A DNA stretch of 64,000 nt. Origin: Stereum hirsutum FP-91666 SS1. Its lineage: Eukaryota > Basidiomycota > Agaricomycetes > Russulales > Stereaceae. Made by a program: the position numbers and the translations under genes. Positions 10,347-23,051 of the stretch are shown here, in pieces (position 1 is the first letter of the stretch; every line of letters starts with the position of its first letter). The DNA is taken from the NCBI RefSeq assembly GCF_000264905.1, contig NW_006763132.1, forward strand, positions 1,548,514-1,612,513, read 5' to 3'. The notes under the pieces were generated by a model. It had not been told where the DNA came from and did not search any database. It saw only the letters and a program-made list of their open reading frames with translations.

Positions 10347-12703
10347 ATGAAGTCCTGGCTTCGTACCTCGGTTTTGATCTCTGCTGCTGTATTGCATGTT
10401 ACGTCTTCTCCGGTGACAGGCCCGTTCGCCAATGAGGAACAGATCCCAATGACTATCGAGGATTCTTCCAAGCTGTATGGGCCTGAGGATTCGTCTTTTG
10501 ACTTTGCGGGAAACTTCGATTTCGGGACTCTCACTAGCCAACGATTAGTTCAATTTGAAGATGGTCTCGTCCAGTCGATGACCGAATGGGAAAAGGTGTG
10601 TATTTGTATTCATAGTGATTTTGAAGATACATAGCGGCTCGCTGACCTCGTTTGGTTGTTTATGAACCCAGATCCAAGCATGGGCAAGCGGTCTCAAGTT
10701 CTTCGATATGTAAGTTTTATTTACAGGGTACTGTCCTCAAAAGTCTATTGACATGAGATCTTCAGTACGGAAACACCGAATCTGGGAACAGTCAGCGGAC
10801 TTCGTCGCAAACACGGTTTGTACGCTTTCCTACCGTCAGTTTCTCTCCTATAGCTGATTGTCCGTTCGACGTATAGTCTACCCCGAGATCTCTAGCGCAG
10901 ATGAGAAAGTCACGAAAGTAATCAAGACGCTCTCCACGGATCTGCCCTCCCGTATTCTTGAAGAATTTACTAGTTTCTACACAAGATGTATGATGCTTTT
11001 TTTGCGTCTTCTATGCAGAACGCTCATAATATATATACCAGATTATACAAGCAAGGTACCATAGCATTATGCCCTTCGAAATCTGCAGGCACTTATATAG
11101 ATCAAGACTGGTCATGACAGTGCGCTGTGGCTGGCTTCGAAGATAGCTGAGGTGCTGAATCTCTGCATCTGAAGACGTATCTCAACACTGAGACTCTTTG
11201 AGCACCAATAGGTCACAGAAGCGAATGCTCCGAAAGGGCTTCGAGAACGCATCACGCAGACTACATTTCCGCATTCATGGGGACAACAGTCTATCGTGAG
11301 TCGCACCGCAATTTTATCCGTCTCGCCAAGGCTCGCTGATCATTATCTTAGATTGTGCGCATCAACGGATCCTCGCCGACCGACGATGGAGTTATTATCA
11401 TGAGCTGTACGAGCCTGATATGATCTCTGAAGCTCTGGCATAGCAGTCTAACCACTTCCTTCAAGCTCACATTGACAGCGCGAACTTTGTTCCTTGGATG
11501 CGAGCTCCTGGTAGGTCCAGGACCATCCATATTTCATTTTATCTTTCATGTACGCTGACTTTCCACAACTGCAGGTGCTGATGACGATGGCGAGTCATAT
11601 TTCACCATAACTAGACGAATTTGCGAATACTCATATATTTTCTCTACTCTTAGGTTCTGGAACTGTGACTATCCTCGAAGCATACCGTGCGCTACTTGCC
11701 GCAGACTTTCACCCCCTAGAAAACGTCGAGTTTCACTGGTATTCTGCGGAGGTAAGCCTCGTACTGCCACAGGACATTCTAGTGCTGAGGGGAGACTACG
11801 TTTGTCCAAACTATAGGAGGCAGGCCTCTTAGGATCGCAGGCGGTGGCGCACGCTTATGAGGTCCAAGGGGTCAATGTTCTCGCACAGATCCAGGCATGT
11901 CATGTCATTCGATACTCTCTTACACAGTCTGTTCACGCGCGATTCGCCTTTGAATTATTTGAAGTTCGATATGACGGCCTGGATCATGAAAGGGACCCGA
12001 GAGGAATTCGGCATCATTAAAGACCAGTGGATTGACGAGAGGTTAGTCCTACACTTCCGGCCCTCGATTTAACACACGACTGAAACAACCTTGAAGCTTG
12101 ACCGAATTCAACAAGAAGCTCGTCGAGACCTACCTTGATATACCTTGGGTAGAAGTACGTCTTATGATTTTGGTCGTCAATGCGCTATCACATTCGTTAC
12201 TAATCCACCATCCGTATCCAGACAACTTGTAAGCTTTTTGACTGCGATATTCTCCATACGTGCATATGACATTTATCTTCTATTATTCCAGGCGGCTACG
12301 CATGCAGTGATCAGTAGGTGTTCGATGTTGAGTTGTTGTGCATGCACTGATTCTGTCGCAGTGCACCATGGAACAAAGCAAAGTATCCCTCCTCGTTCGT
12401 AGCTGGTACGTTAATCAAAACTTGACGGTCAACACCGTACTCACTCCAAATGTAACGGCCGATTAGAGGGCACATTCGAGAACTGGAATCGTGCAAACGC
12501 GCACAGGGCATACGAGTAAGTCGTTTTCGAATTAACTTTCCCATATTGATGACCTCCATACCTTTCTCTTAACCGCGTGCTCTCCTTTCTCATGCAGCGC
12601 GATCGACATCTCGGATGAATTCAGCTGGTCACACCTACTTCAATTCTCAAAGATGGCCGTCGCATGGGCGATCGAGTTAGGAGGATGGGAGACAAGTACC
12701 TGA
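10347..12703 (+). CDS. secreted M28 leucine aminopeptidase, copy 2
   Basis: This is a paralogue of the preceding gene in the same order and with largely the same intron positions. It starts with a signal peptide (MKSWLRTSVLISAAVLHVTS). Spliced landmarks are RINGSSPTDDGVIIMS, AHIDSANFVPWMRAPGADDD, GSGTVTILEAYRALLAADF, WYSAEEAGLLGSQAV, QFDMTAWIMKGTREEFG, then SLTEFNKKLVETYLDIPW and IDISDEFSWSHLLQFSKMA. The zinc His and Asp of HxD are kept, but the middle residue is Ile where copy 1 has Gln. The DDDG/SGT junction needs a GC-AG intron (donor GCGAGT near 11590), where copy 1 uses a GT donor. The reading frame looks intact, so it is probably a working enzyme with a slightly different active-site rim. 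Confidence 0.88.
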
Positions 12704-13102
12704 CGAGATGCCTAGTATTAGTTGAATGCTTACTGGATGTCTGCCACTTGATGTCCCTAAGTAATACTCTAGAAGCTGTGGTGAATCACTTATTCTAAGT
12801 AACTGCAGTAAAGTCCGCTTGGGGCACCTGGTAGTTTAGTTGAAGGAGATGGAATGAGTCAAGTCGGTGTAGAGTGGCGTAGAAAGGTGGTGAAGTAAGG
12901 CAAGCGTTTTGATTGGCGGCCACACCAGCTACCCCTTGAGTAGGGTTAGGTCTAAATCTGATCAGAACTTTGGATCGAAGAAATTGTCTGGCTTCGCCAC
13001 AACTGACTTCGCCCAAGGCACTTCCGGTATGCATAATCACACCCTTTCGTTTCCTTGTCATCGGGATTCATGAAATGATATGTGACAATTCTCTAGTTTG
13101 CC
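12704..13102. other. intergenic
   Basis: This stretch holds the 3' end region of aminopeptidase 2 and the probable promoter of homoaconitase. I see no gene or clear element. Confidence 0.5.
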
Positions 13103-15363
13103 ATGCGCTCGTTATGGCGCTCAGTGCTCGGCGCGAAGAGACAGTTTGCGACGGTCTCCTCCACCACTCCTCCAATACCCCAGACCGTGATTGAGAAGGT
13201 CGTTCAAAAATATGCTGTCGGCCTCCCAGAGGGAAAGGTCGTCAAGGCAGGCGACTATGTTATGATTCGACCAGAGCATGTCATGACTCATGACAACACA
13301 GGACCTGTGATATCCAAGTGCGTCGGACACTCCTTATTCACTCTGACGATGCTTAAGGATGCCATGCCATGCTTCTCAGGTTCAACTCCATTGGTGCCAG
13401 CCGAATTAACAATCCAAGACAACTAGTCTTTACTCTGGATCATGACGTTCAGAACAAGTCGACCAAGAACCTTGCGAAATACTATAACATCGAGACCTTT
13501 GCCCGCAAGCACTCTGTCGACTTCTTCCCCGCAGGACGCGGTATCGGTCACCAGATTCTCGTCGAGGAAGGCTATGCCTTTCCCTATACCATGACTGTGG
13601 CGTCAGATAGCCACAGTAACATGTATGGAGGCGTAGGCTGCGTCGGAACACCTATCGTCAGGACGGATGCTGCTGCTATCTGGGCCACCGGAAAAACCTG
13701 GTGGCAAGTTCCACGCATGATCAAGGTCGAGCTTCGAGGGCATCTCGCTCCAGGAGTCACTGGAAAGGATGTCATTGTCGCACTCTGTGGTTCATTCAAC
13801 CAGGACGAAGTGCTCAACGCGGCCCTCGAGTTCACAGGCGACGGTATCGCTGCTCTCTCTGTCGATGACAGGCTAGCGATTTCGAACATGACTACGGAGT
13901 GGGGTGCCCTTGTCGGCCATTTCCCTGTCGATGATACGCTGTTGGAATGGTATGAAGGCGTACTCAAGCGGTTAGAGCTCCGGACATTTGCATCAGCAAC
14001 GGACTCTTCTATCCCACCACCACCAGAGCACCCTCGTATCAACCGCCAAAGATTGGACTCTGTGCGTGCCAACCGCCTGGCTTCAGATCCTGGAGCCGAG
14101 TATGCTTCGCATCTCGTTCTGGACCTTGCCACACTCGTGCCACACGTTTCCGGACCCAACTCCGTCAAAATCTCCACCCCTCTCCCCGAGCTCGAAGCCT
14201 CGCATGTCCCAATCCAAAAGGCTTATCTCGTGAGTTGCACCAACTCACGCGTTTCGGACATCGCTGCCGCCGCAGCTGTCGTCCGTGGCCACAAAATTGC
14301 ACCCGGAGTGGAATTCTACATCGCCGCCGCCAGTTCCGCTGTACAACAAGAGAGCGAGCGCCTGGGTGACTGGGATGCTCTCGTTCAGAGCGGCGCAAAG
14401 ACCCTTCCCGCTGGATGCGGCCCTTGCATCGGTCTCGGCGTCGGTCTGCTCGAGGAGGGGCAGACTGGTATCAGTGCGACGAACCGAAATTACAAGGGTC
14501 GCATGGGCCACCCCAATGCTCAAGCATATCTCGCTAGTCCTGCTGTGGTCGCCGCCAGCGCCATAAAGGGATATATCTGCAGTCCTGACTCGCTTGACCC
14601 CGCCGCACTCCCTCCCACGAAGGCCCCTACCTTCTTTGCTAACACTCCTGATGCGGCGGCAGCATCGAAAACTGCGGCAGCCGCTAACGAGCCTATACTC
14701 CCCGAGTTTCCTACATCGTTCAGTGGGCCCCTCCTTTTCACTCCCCAAGACAATCTTAACACGGACGGCATCTACCCCGGGAAATACACCTATCAGGACG
14801 ATATAACTCTCGAGCGTCAGGCCCAAGTCGTCATGGAGAACTACGATCCAACTTTCGCGTCCCTCGTCGCATCCATCCGAGAGAAGCAAGCACCGACCGC
14901 ATCGCCCTCCAACTCAGGGGCCAAGCAGGGTATCATACTCGTAGCAGGCTACAACCTCGGCACTGGATCTTCTCGCGAACAAGCTGCTACAGCGCTCAAA
15001 GCAGCTGGTATACCCCTCGTGATCGCAGGTTCCTTCGGCGATATTTTCAAACGCAACTCGATCAACAACGGTCTCGTCTGCATCGAGTCTCCGGAGCTCA
15101 TCGCTGACCTCACCAATGCTTATGCTAAGGATGGGAAGAGGGGAGCTGGTGGCAAAGACGGAGAGTTGACCGTGAACAAGGGACTGGAGATCTCGGTCAG
15201 CATGAAGGATGGGACAGTCGTGGTGAAGGGTCTGGAGGGTGGTGAGAAGAACTATATCATCAAGCCGGTTGGACCTAGCGTGCAGGAGTTGTGGATCTGT
15301 GGAGGGTTGGAGGGATATATCCTCAAATCCATACAGGCCGATTCGCCAGCGGCGTCCCCATGA
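13103..15363 (+). CDS. LYS4: homoaconitase, mitochondrial
   Basis: The enzyme converts homoaconitate to homoisocitrate in the fungal alpha-aminoadipate route to lysine, in the mitochondrial matrix. Two exons join at intron 13318-13379 and restore [18 protein letters not shown]. The N-terminus [20 protein letters not shown] looks like a targeting presequence. The aconitase domains carry the [4Fe-4S] cysteines in [11 protein letters not shown] and GCGPCIGLG, plus [20 protein letters not shown] substrate residues ([13 protein letters not shown]). The C-terminal swivel domain has [17 protein letters not shown]. The protein is about 730 residues, normal for the family. The next gene on the same strand starts about 350 nt downstream. 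Confidence 0.95.
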
Positions 15364-15713
15364 GGACTCACATCTATTCTTTATTCTGGGAACCTTCGAT
15401 GTAGGACCACACGACTTCTCGTACTATGTATCAATAGCTTATAATATTTGCCCAAGAATGTCGTGTGCGGCTGCCCTAATAACCACACTCGCTATCATGA
15501 GGTACCGAGTGAACAAGTTAGAAAATGACCCTAACCCGAGACTCGAGGCAGGGAGAAGCCGATCACGTGGATATTCCCTGGGACGCGACGCGACGCGGTT
15601 GTGGCTCTTGTGTCTTGCCATCGCCCATATGAGGCTTTGTGTATGCGAGCAATCGGCTTCGCCCTCTTACCCTTTCCAAGAAACACTCATCTGGCCTCAG
15701 GAAGCTTTGAATC
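15364..15713. other. intergenic between LYS4 and SRS2
   Basis: There is no gene here. A short GACGC run (around 15580-15597) is the only simple repeat seen. Confidence 0.45.
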
Positions 15714-18700
15714 ATGGTCGACTATATCACAGCGTCATTGAACCCATCACAAGAGAAAGGCAGGCCACAACTCACCATTGCCGCCCAGTTCATATCGCAA
15801 GCCTGAATACTGATCTTACGCTGCGCTCTAGCCGTCCGTCACTGTCCGGACATCCCACTTCAGATTTTGGCTGGTCCAGGAAGTGGAAAGACCAAAGTCT
15901 GAGACAATCTTTCTTTCACTGAAACGACTTCTGATAACTGTCGGTGAACCTCAGGTTCTCACATCGCGAATCGCACACCTCATTCTTCATCATCGTATTC
16001 CTCCCTCAGCGATATGCGCCGTAACGTTCACCAACAAGGCTGCAAACGAGATGAAGGAACGACTTTCAAAACTAATAGGCAGGGACTGGACCTACCAGAT
16101 CAAGATGGGAACATTCCATGCGCTCTGCGCTCTCTTCTTGCGGCGACATGGCACGTTGGCTGGAGTTGACTCCAATTTCACGATCTGTGATGCTGACGAA
16201 AGGTGCGATTTTTCCATATTTGCTGGCAGTTGTTAGATTACGAATGTTTGGTTATTCTTCACCAGTGAGAAGCTGATCACGAAGTTGGTCAAGCCCCGGC
16301 TAGAGGAATGGGAAGCAAAGGGGATCACGGTCAAGGCGAAGACCGTCATGTCCGTCATTTCTAAAGCCAAAGCCCAAGGCCATAATCCACAACAGTACCT
16401 TCGATTCTCTGTCGCGAAGGACGGCATAATACCGCCCAATCCACCGCCTCCCGATCCCCTCACAGTCATGTTCGCTGAGGTCTACACGGACTACCAAAAG
16501 ACGTTGAGGAAAAGCAACAGCCTCGACTTCGATGACCTCCTCGTATATGGTGTGAAACTATTCAGGGGCCACGACAAAGTGGTCTCGTGGTGTCGCCATG
16601 TACTTGTTGATGAATTGTAAGTTGTTCTTTCTTCAGAGCTATTGACGGTCGACCGACCGTGCTCTCAGTCAAGATACGAACACAATGCAGTACGCAATCA
16701 TGAAGCATCTTGCGACCCACCACACCTCCGTTACCGTCGTGGGCGATCCAGATCAATCCAGTGCGTCGATAATTCTTGCGTCAACCTCTACCAACTAACC
16801 TGCTCCAAGTCTACGGCTGGCGTTCAGCGGACGTGGCCAATCTGAAGAAGATGCAAAAAGGTTAGCCCTCTATAAACACATTCCGTCTTGCTATATTGTG
16901 AACTAACCCATCATTAGACTTTTCCACAACGGAACAGATTTTTCTGGAAGAAAACTACAGATCAACAGCTTCCATTCTTGCTGTAAGCCTGGCTATTGTC
17001 TCGAAAGGTATTTCACTTGTTCTTTGGTACCGTACTATCTGAGTATATGCGTTAGCTGACCCCCTCCTACCGTCTCGAAACAGACAAAACACGTATACCC
17101 AAGTCTCTACATACATCACATCCACACGGGACCATCCCAATGCTAGGTACATTTCGCGACGAGAAGATGGAGGCTCAGTTCATCGCCACGGAAACCAAGC
17201 GTCTTGTTGCAGCAAGCGGCGGCATGTTTGAATGGAAGGATTTTGTTATCCTGTGTATGCGTCTCTATATCCCTTTATGCTCTATGATCTCGCTGACCGT
17301 CTCACTCTAGTGCGTTTTAATGCGCTCTCTCGCGCCCTCGAAGCTGCTCTACAAAAGGAAGGCATCCCCAACCGAGTTTTGAACGGACATAAATTCTTTG
17401 AACGGATTGAGGTGAACATATCACCACCCAACCTTGTCAGAGTTGTAGTTGCACCCTCTTACTTATACCGACGTACAGATCAAGGACCTCTTGGCTTATC
17501 TCCAGACTGTCGACAATCCCCTCTTCGTCCCTGCTTTCGTTCGGTGCATAAACACACCTCCACGCACCATTGGCGAAAAGGTCGGCAAAGTATTTCATCG
17601 CGAAGAGTTTTCAAGCTCATACTTTGATGGTTCACCTCTAGTCCGTGAACGAGATACTTGCCAGAGCAGAAAAGGACAAGATTTCGCCACTGACTCTCCT
17701 TGAGGGCATATACGATAGCAAAATGCCAGACATCAAACCCGCTGTAAAGCGCAAGATAGGGAGTTTCGTGCCGACCATTCGGAAGCTTCGCAAGCTCGCT
17801 AACTCGGTACATCCCACCCCCACTAGCTCTTACCTCACAGCACGCTCTTTCGATCTATTGCTGATCAGTGGCAATTGCTATTGTTTAGGGAACGCCCCCA
17901 GCAGACCTCATACGCGAGCTGCTCGAGCTCACAGCTTACGAAGGATACCTCAAGAAGCTATTTCCGGACTGGGAGACCCGATGGGAGAACGTCCAGGAGT
18001 TGATCACCTTCGCAGCTCAACCTCAGGAAACCATACGCATGGATCTCGACGCAGTGGAAGTGCCACAAGCATCTCAGTCACAGGACCAATCTCAATCGCA
18101 AGAACAGGACAACATCGAGATGTATGATCTTGAGCAAGATGGCTTTATGGTTGTCGATGAGCCTGCGAGCGAAGTCAAAGGAAAGGAGAAGGAGAAGCCC
18201 GTTACTACACCTCCCAAAACTGAACAAGGACTGTGAGTCGACCCCACTCATACGCTTCAAGGAACCTCTTCTGAACTAAGGACTATAGACTCGAGACCCC
18301 GCTGCGCACTTTCCTGCAAGCGTCTATGCTGTCAACTGACTCAGAGACCAGAGAAGACGGTGACAAGAATGTAAGACTTCGGAACTTTCGCTTTCACTTC
18401 CGCTTTCGATCTTACCCAGACCCTGCTCTCGTCACCAGAAAGTCACAATCTCGACATGCCACGCAGCGAAGGGACTGGAATGGCCTGTCGTTTTCGTTCC
18501 CGCAGGTGCGCCAATTTCCGTCCTCATGTCCGAAGTAGACGCGGCATCTCACACGAGATATTCTAGTCGAGAAAGACATCTTTCCCTTTTACCGAACGGA
18601 GGATACTGAAGAAGAACGGTACGCGCTGGCATGCTCGATCACACAGGCTGTCCTAGCTGACGCTTAATTTCTCCACAGGCGTCTTCTGTACGTGGCATGT

Positions 18701-20080
18701 ACCAGGGCGCAAGGTCTGCTGTACATTTCCAACGTGGTAGGCCGTATGCACGGAGGCAAGGTCAAGTTCACACAAGTCTCGGAATTCATATCCGCCGTGC
18801 TCAAAGATGACCTTGTGCGCTTCCTCATCTCCGGTTCTCAAAGTTGACACTGATCTCAGACTCACTGTTCATCTGGCCACAGACCTTGACGACGACCCAG
18901 CCTCCAGCGATGAACTACCCGGAAGTCGAGGTCATCTCGCGTGTGCTTCGACAACCATGTCCTTCGATAGAAGATATCAACAAGAGAATGCGCGAATAGT
19001 AAGTATTGTCCCTCTCTTTTGGCCGGCGTTCTTGTTGCTCACGTTCACGATCTATCGCGGTAAGTGAGAAAGCAGGCGTACACGTTCGCCGGGGGGAAAC
19101 CTTGATGCAAATGCCCCAGCAGGCGCCACAGTATCAAAGTCACGTTATTGACGTCCACCGGGATGCCGAACAGAGTACGATGTACTCGACCGAGTTCAAG
19201 AGTTAGTCTCACGTAAATCATCCTTCTTTATACCACATCTAGCTGACTAGCTATCGGTGTTTCTCGTTATCCGAATGGTTTTACAGGCGGAAAGAAGATT
19301 TTGGAATCAGGGAGCGTAGAGCCTAATGACCCTGCGATGCCTCAACAAACAGCTGGCGCCTCCACTTCCCGCATCGTCACAGTCGCTGCTTCCACACCAC
19401 CAATGGATGACGCCCAGCCCGACGACCCGAGAGTCTCAGCTTTCCTGGCACGTAAGGCGGAGAAAGCCCAGACTCGAGCACTGCCCAGAGTCGCATCTCC
19501 CTCCCGCCGTAAACCTCCCTCCAAGATCGCCACCACATCTCTTACTCATGACCTGGAGCATGAGCCCATGCCGCCCCCACCTACAGCCTCTCCGCCTGGC
19601 CATCGCAATCGGAACAGCTACCAGACCGATGTTTCTACCCCGCCTTCTACTCAAGCTTCGACGTCGACGAGGCCTCTACCAGTCGCCATAATCGCTCACG
19701 CTACAGCATCGGGGCCCAGTTCTACGTCGCAGAAAGGGAGGTCAAAACCTCAAACCGCCCCCCAAGCTCGATCTTCGGGGGCTTCGCCTCCTCGAGCCGG
19801 CCCATCACGCATATCTGCGAATACATCCCCTCGAAAGACAAAGTCCTCACTGTCAACTGCCCTACCACGAATCCGAGCACAAGTGGCCCCTCAAACACAC
19901 CACCATCACCCCACTATCGCCCCACACTCTTCGTCCCCAAGTCTTCCATCATCACACACCGTCTCTTCATCTCCCGCTGCTGACCCTCCGGGACCAGTCG
20001 CCGGTGTAAAGAGACGTCTGGGTATGGGTCGACCTCACACTGGGTACTCGAACAAGAAGTTCAAGCCGCCCGGACAGTGA
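15714..20080 (+). CDS. SRS2: Srs2-type UvrD/Rep family 3'-5' DNA helicase
   Basis: This SF1 helicase strips Rad51 from single-stranded DNA and limits recombination in the nucleus. It has many short introns. Spliced motifs in order are SLNPSQEKAV (Q motif), ILAGPGSGKTKVLTSRIA (Walker A, 15873-15893), AVTFTNKAANEMKERL (Ia), GTFHALC, DEFQDTNTMQY (Walker B, across the intron at 16618), GDPDQSIYGWRSAD (III), LEENYRSTASIL (IV), TCHAAKGLEWPVVFVPA (V, about 18450) and RRLLYVACTRAQGLLYIS (VI, about 18690). The last about 300 residues are Ser/Pro-rich and disordered, ending in GMGRPHTGYSNKKFKPP, a pattern I associate with fungal Srs2 tails. The first intron (15760-15831) must be GC-AG to keep the conserved EKAV. 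The gene looks intact. Confidence 0.9.
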
Positions 20081-20541
20081 TGATGATGAGGAACCTCGAT
20101 GCCTGAGCCATGACGCGGACATGTTTCTGCTATTTTCTTGTGTTGTGTTAACGTTGACAAGTCCGAAGCATTATCTCATTGTTGCTATGATGTATGGAGT
20201 ACATATGTATCATACCAGATCGAAGAGAGCATTTATGTAGTGATAAGAAAAGGGCCCGAAAAGACTACAAATACGGTCCAAAAGTTCACTCGTCATCTCA
20301 GGAAAGGCAAGTCCACTGTATAAGCTAGACGACATTCGGTTCGTCCCGATCAAAATCTATGGAGAGAGTCGAAGATTAGTACGCAAGAACAAAGGGCAAG
20401 TCAAAAGACAGAGAGTAAGATCAGTAGTCCAAAAGTTATCCGCAACCTCTTTGAGGGATTGGTAGTCTAACATGCTATTGACTAGAGCATCATATCGAAT
20501 GGAGAAAAAAGGGCGCTGGCAAATAAAGCGGAAGTCTCACC
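20081..20541. other. convergent 3' region of SRS2 and bZIP gene
   Basis: No gene is supported here. It probably contains the 3' untranslated regions of the two convergent genes. Confidence 0.45.
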
Positions 20542-21239
20542 TCAAAGCAGTGCCATGACACAGTCAGTAATGGCATCTCCACTCGCGTTCGCTCCGGTAA
20601 AAATAGGTAGAGAAGCGTATGGAGTCCGTGCCTCACGGAGCGTTGTTGCGAGGGGGGTGTTGTTGGTAGACGGGGTGAGTGCCATAGCCCTGATGGGCGT
20701 GCTCGTGGTTGGACATCATCGGTTGGGGCATCGAGCGAGTATTGGACATGGTCATGTTGGGAGACGCGAGAGGATGGTGGTGCATCTGTGTAACTGGTGG
20801 CTCGACTTGTGCAGCAGGGGATTGAGACTGAGGAATGGGAAGAGAATCTTGTTGAGAGTGAGATGACGATGCGAGGGGAGGAGAGGCCGAAAGTGAGGAA
20901 GAATGTTTCGGTTTGTCCTTGCCGGTGGGTCCTTTGCCAAGTGTGGGGCGATTCGCTGGGGGGAGGTTCAGCGCCGCTCTGAGAGTCTTGTTCTCCTCCT
21001 CCAGTTCCTCTACCCGTTGTTCAAGGGCCTAGAAGGTAAACATTGAGCACAGGCAAAGGATGGACTTTTGCGAGATCTCACTTGTAAATGAGCTGCTCGG
21101 CGAGCACGAAACGCACGCTAAAGGCCAATTGATGATTAGTGAAAGTCTGATGCTCGAGTGCAGAGGTGCGTACTTGAATATCCCGAGCCCTACTTGGCGG
21201 GAGCGCCTCATTTCTCTTCCTACCACGAGTGCTCGACAT
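20542..21239 (-). CDS. bZIP transcription factor
   Basis: Three exons at the 5' end splice to SRARDIQRAFRARRAAHLQ, then ALEQRVEELEEENKTLRAAL. This is a basic region of the fungal QRAFRxRR type followed by a leucine-zipper coiled coil with regular heptads. The DNA-binding part lies within the first about 60 residues. The rest is Ser/Pro/Gln/His-rich and disordered (MTMSNTRSMPQPMMSNHEHA). The start at 21239 gives MSSTRGRKRNEALPP; an in-frame ATG at 21275 is possible. The 3' end is uncertain. A last exon ending in DAITDCVMALL with its stop at 20542 is attractive, but its acceptor does not fit cleanly. The gene is divergent from the Hsp20-like gene across 870 bp. Confidence 0.75.
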
Positions 21240-22108
21240 GGATGCGAGAAATCTCAGAAGAGGGGCGGGTGGCAAGTATCAGGTGCATCCCACGGCCGCA
21301 CCGGGTGAAAAATTGGCTGGCTAACGTGCCAGAGCACTGCTGATACGTCTGCAAAGGGCGCAAGGACAGATTTCGGCGGTCAGTGTGGCGTACCGAGCGC
21401 TGTGATGCCCGACGCTGAACACTCACCGACGTCGAACGGGATGGAGAGCAGAGAGCGCCTGTCGCTCAATTTGCCATCGCTAGCGCCCTCGGCGATGGCC
21501 GTCAGCGGAACTTGAATATACCTGGACCACAAGGCAGAAACAGACACCGTTCGTTACCTTCATCAATCCCTAGTTATCTTCGGTACATATAGCTACTTGT
21601 AGTCGTGAGCTCACATCTATGTGCCGCCTCAATACACTTCTTCGCTCATGCGTCGTTCCAAAGAATCACATAAAACCACTGCCTGTGCATATCATAGCCC
21701 CGCCTCGTGTTTACAACGAGGTCGCTTTGCTCCATGGGTGACGGTATGAAATACAATCGCCACGAGAGCTTCGACGACCCAAATCTTTTATCATTTTGTG
21801 CTGCTTATTTTTCAGCGTTTCCGTGATCACCACTCAGCCTGTCAGTCTTGACGCTGATGGCTGCGCTGTCGAAATAACCCCCACGAGCGTCACATCAGAC
21901 GATAACCTTTGCACCGTCTCTTTCGTGCACTCTCCGCTCGATCTTTCGACAGCACGCAAACATCCCCTGTTCCTGCAGCATACCTCTTGATATAGCAGGT
22001 CTCTCTATCACGCTTCGGATCTTCTCACCCCAAGGAGCACTAGCGGGCACGGGCCTATCTCCGGTCGACCTTAGCCCAAGGCTACTTACAGTACCCCAGA
22101 CCTCGAGC
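21240..22108. promoter_or_regulatory. divergent intergenic region, bZIP / Hsp20-like
   Basis: This 870-bp stretch lies between two divergently read genes and presumably holds both promoters. I recognise no coding family in it, and no heat-shock element array that I would stand behind. Confidence 0.4.
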
Positions 22109-23051
22109 ATGCCTGCAGGTCGTCGAATCGACAAGGACGACTACTTACACTCTTGGGAGGCCTTCGATAAAATCTTCTCTGCCCAACCCGTGTCACCAGA
22201 CAGCCCAGAAGATAGCCCCTTCTACTACAGCCCACTATCCTCACGCGAGCACGAGCGCCCAATGGCTCCGGAGCCTTTCTCCACCCCCCTGTACTCCCAT
22301 CCATCCACGTCGTCGAACACTGAACCCGAAACTCCCGCAGATTCAGACTCTCTGGATCACATATGGAGCGAGGTTAGGAGGAGAAAGGAAAGAACAATGG
22401 CCAAGTCTCCAGGAAAGATAAAGTCTTTGGAGGAGGCTTTGTCTGCTGGAGAGCAGTCCGCCGAACGAGTCGAGTCACCTCCGCGAGAATCACCTCCGGT
22501 CAGATCCCAGCTGAAGAGACGAAAGTCACAGTGAGTCTGCACGTTCTACCTGTCTCCTCTTTTACATCCTGAATGCCTTTCCAGCGTTACCTTCAAGGAC
22601 TCTCCAGACGGCAGAAGAGTACATCTTTACTCTTAAATATCGCCCATACCTCTTCGTTCACACCCTTCTCTTCCCATAGGTCATGGCTGCGTTCGACCTC
22701 CCAGGCGTAAAGAAACAGGACATGCACGTCAGCTACCAGGTCGATCGACTCGTCGTTACATGGCAAACCGTCAAAGTGACCGAGCGTGTGGAAGGCGGCA
22801 AGATTCTTCGAGACAGAGAGGAGACTAAGTTCAGTCGGACCATACCTCTCCCAGAGGGCACCAAGGTGCGCGTCTCCGCTCGTGCTGTATTCCGCGTCTA
22901 TCGTACTCAGGTCATAAACCAATCCCCCGTGCCCATCCACTTATCGCAGTTCGAGGAAATCCACGCTTCGAGAGACCAGCATAGGTTGATGCTGACGTAT
23001 CCTAACCTGCGGGCCGTGCGAGCTAAGCCGAGACCGACAGATGGATCGTAG
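22109..23051 (+). CDS. Hsp20/alpha-crystallin-fold protein with disordered N-terminal extension
   Basis: Introns 22531-22584, 22619-22679 and 22866-22949 restore RKSHVTFKDSPDGRRVMAAFDLPGVKKQD and the following beta strands. AFDLPGVKKQDMHVSYQVDRLVVTW is cut here for length: the core runs from AAFDLPGVKKQ through DRLVVTWQT and SRTIPLPEGTK to FEEIHASRDQHRLMLTYPN. This is an alpha-crystallin domain, usual in ATP-independent small heat-shock chaperones. The first about 140 residues are polar and Pro/Ser-rich, with a Glu/Arg-rich helix (SLDHIWSEVRRRKERTM). The IxI-type C-terminal tail of classical Hsp20 is not obvious, so a non-chaperone role such as a CS/p23-like adaptor is possible. Confidence 0.8.
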
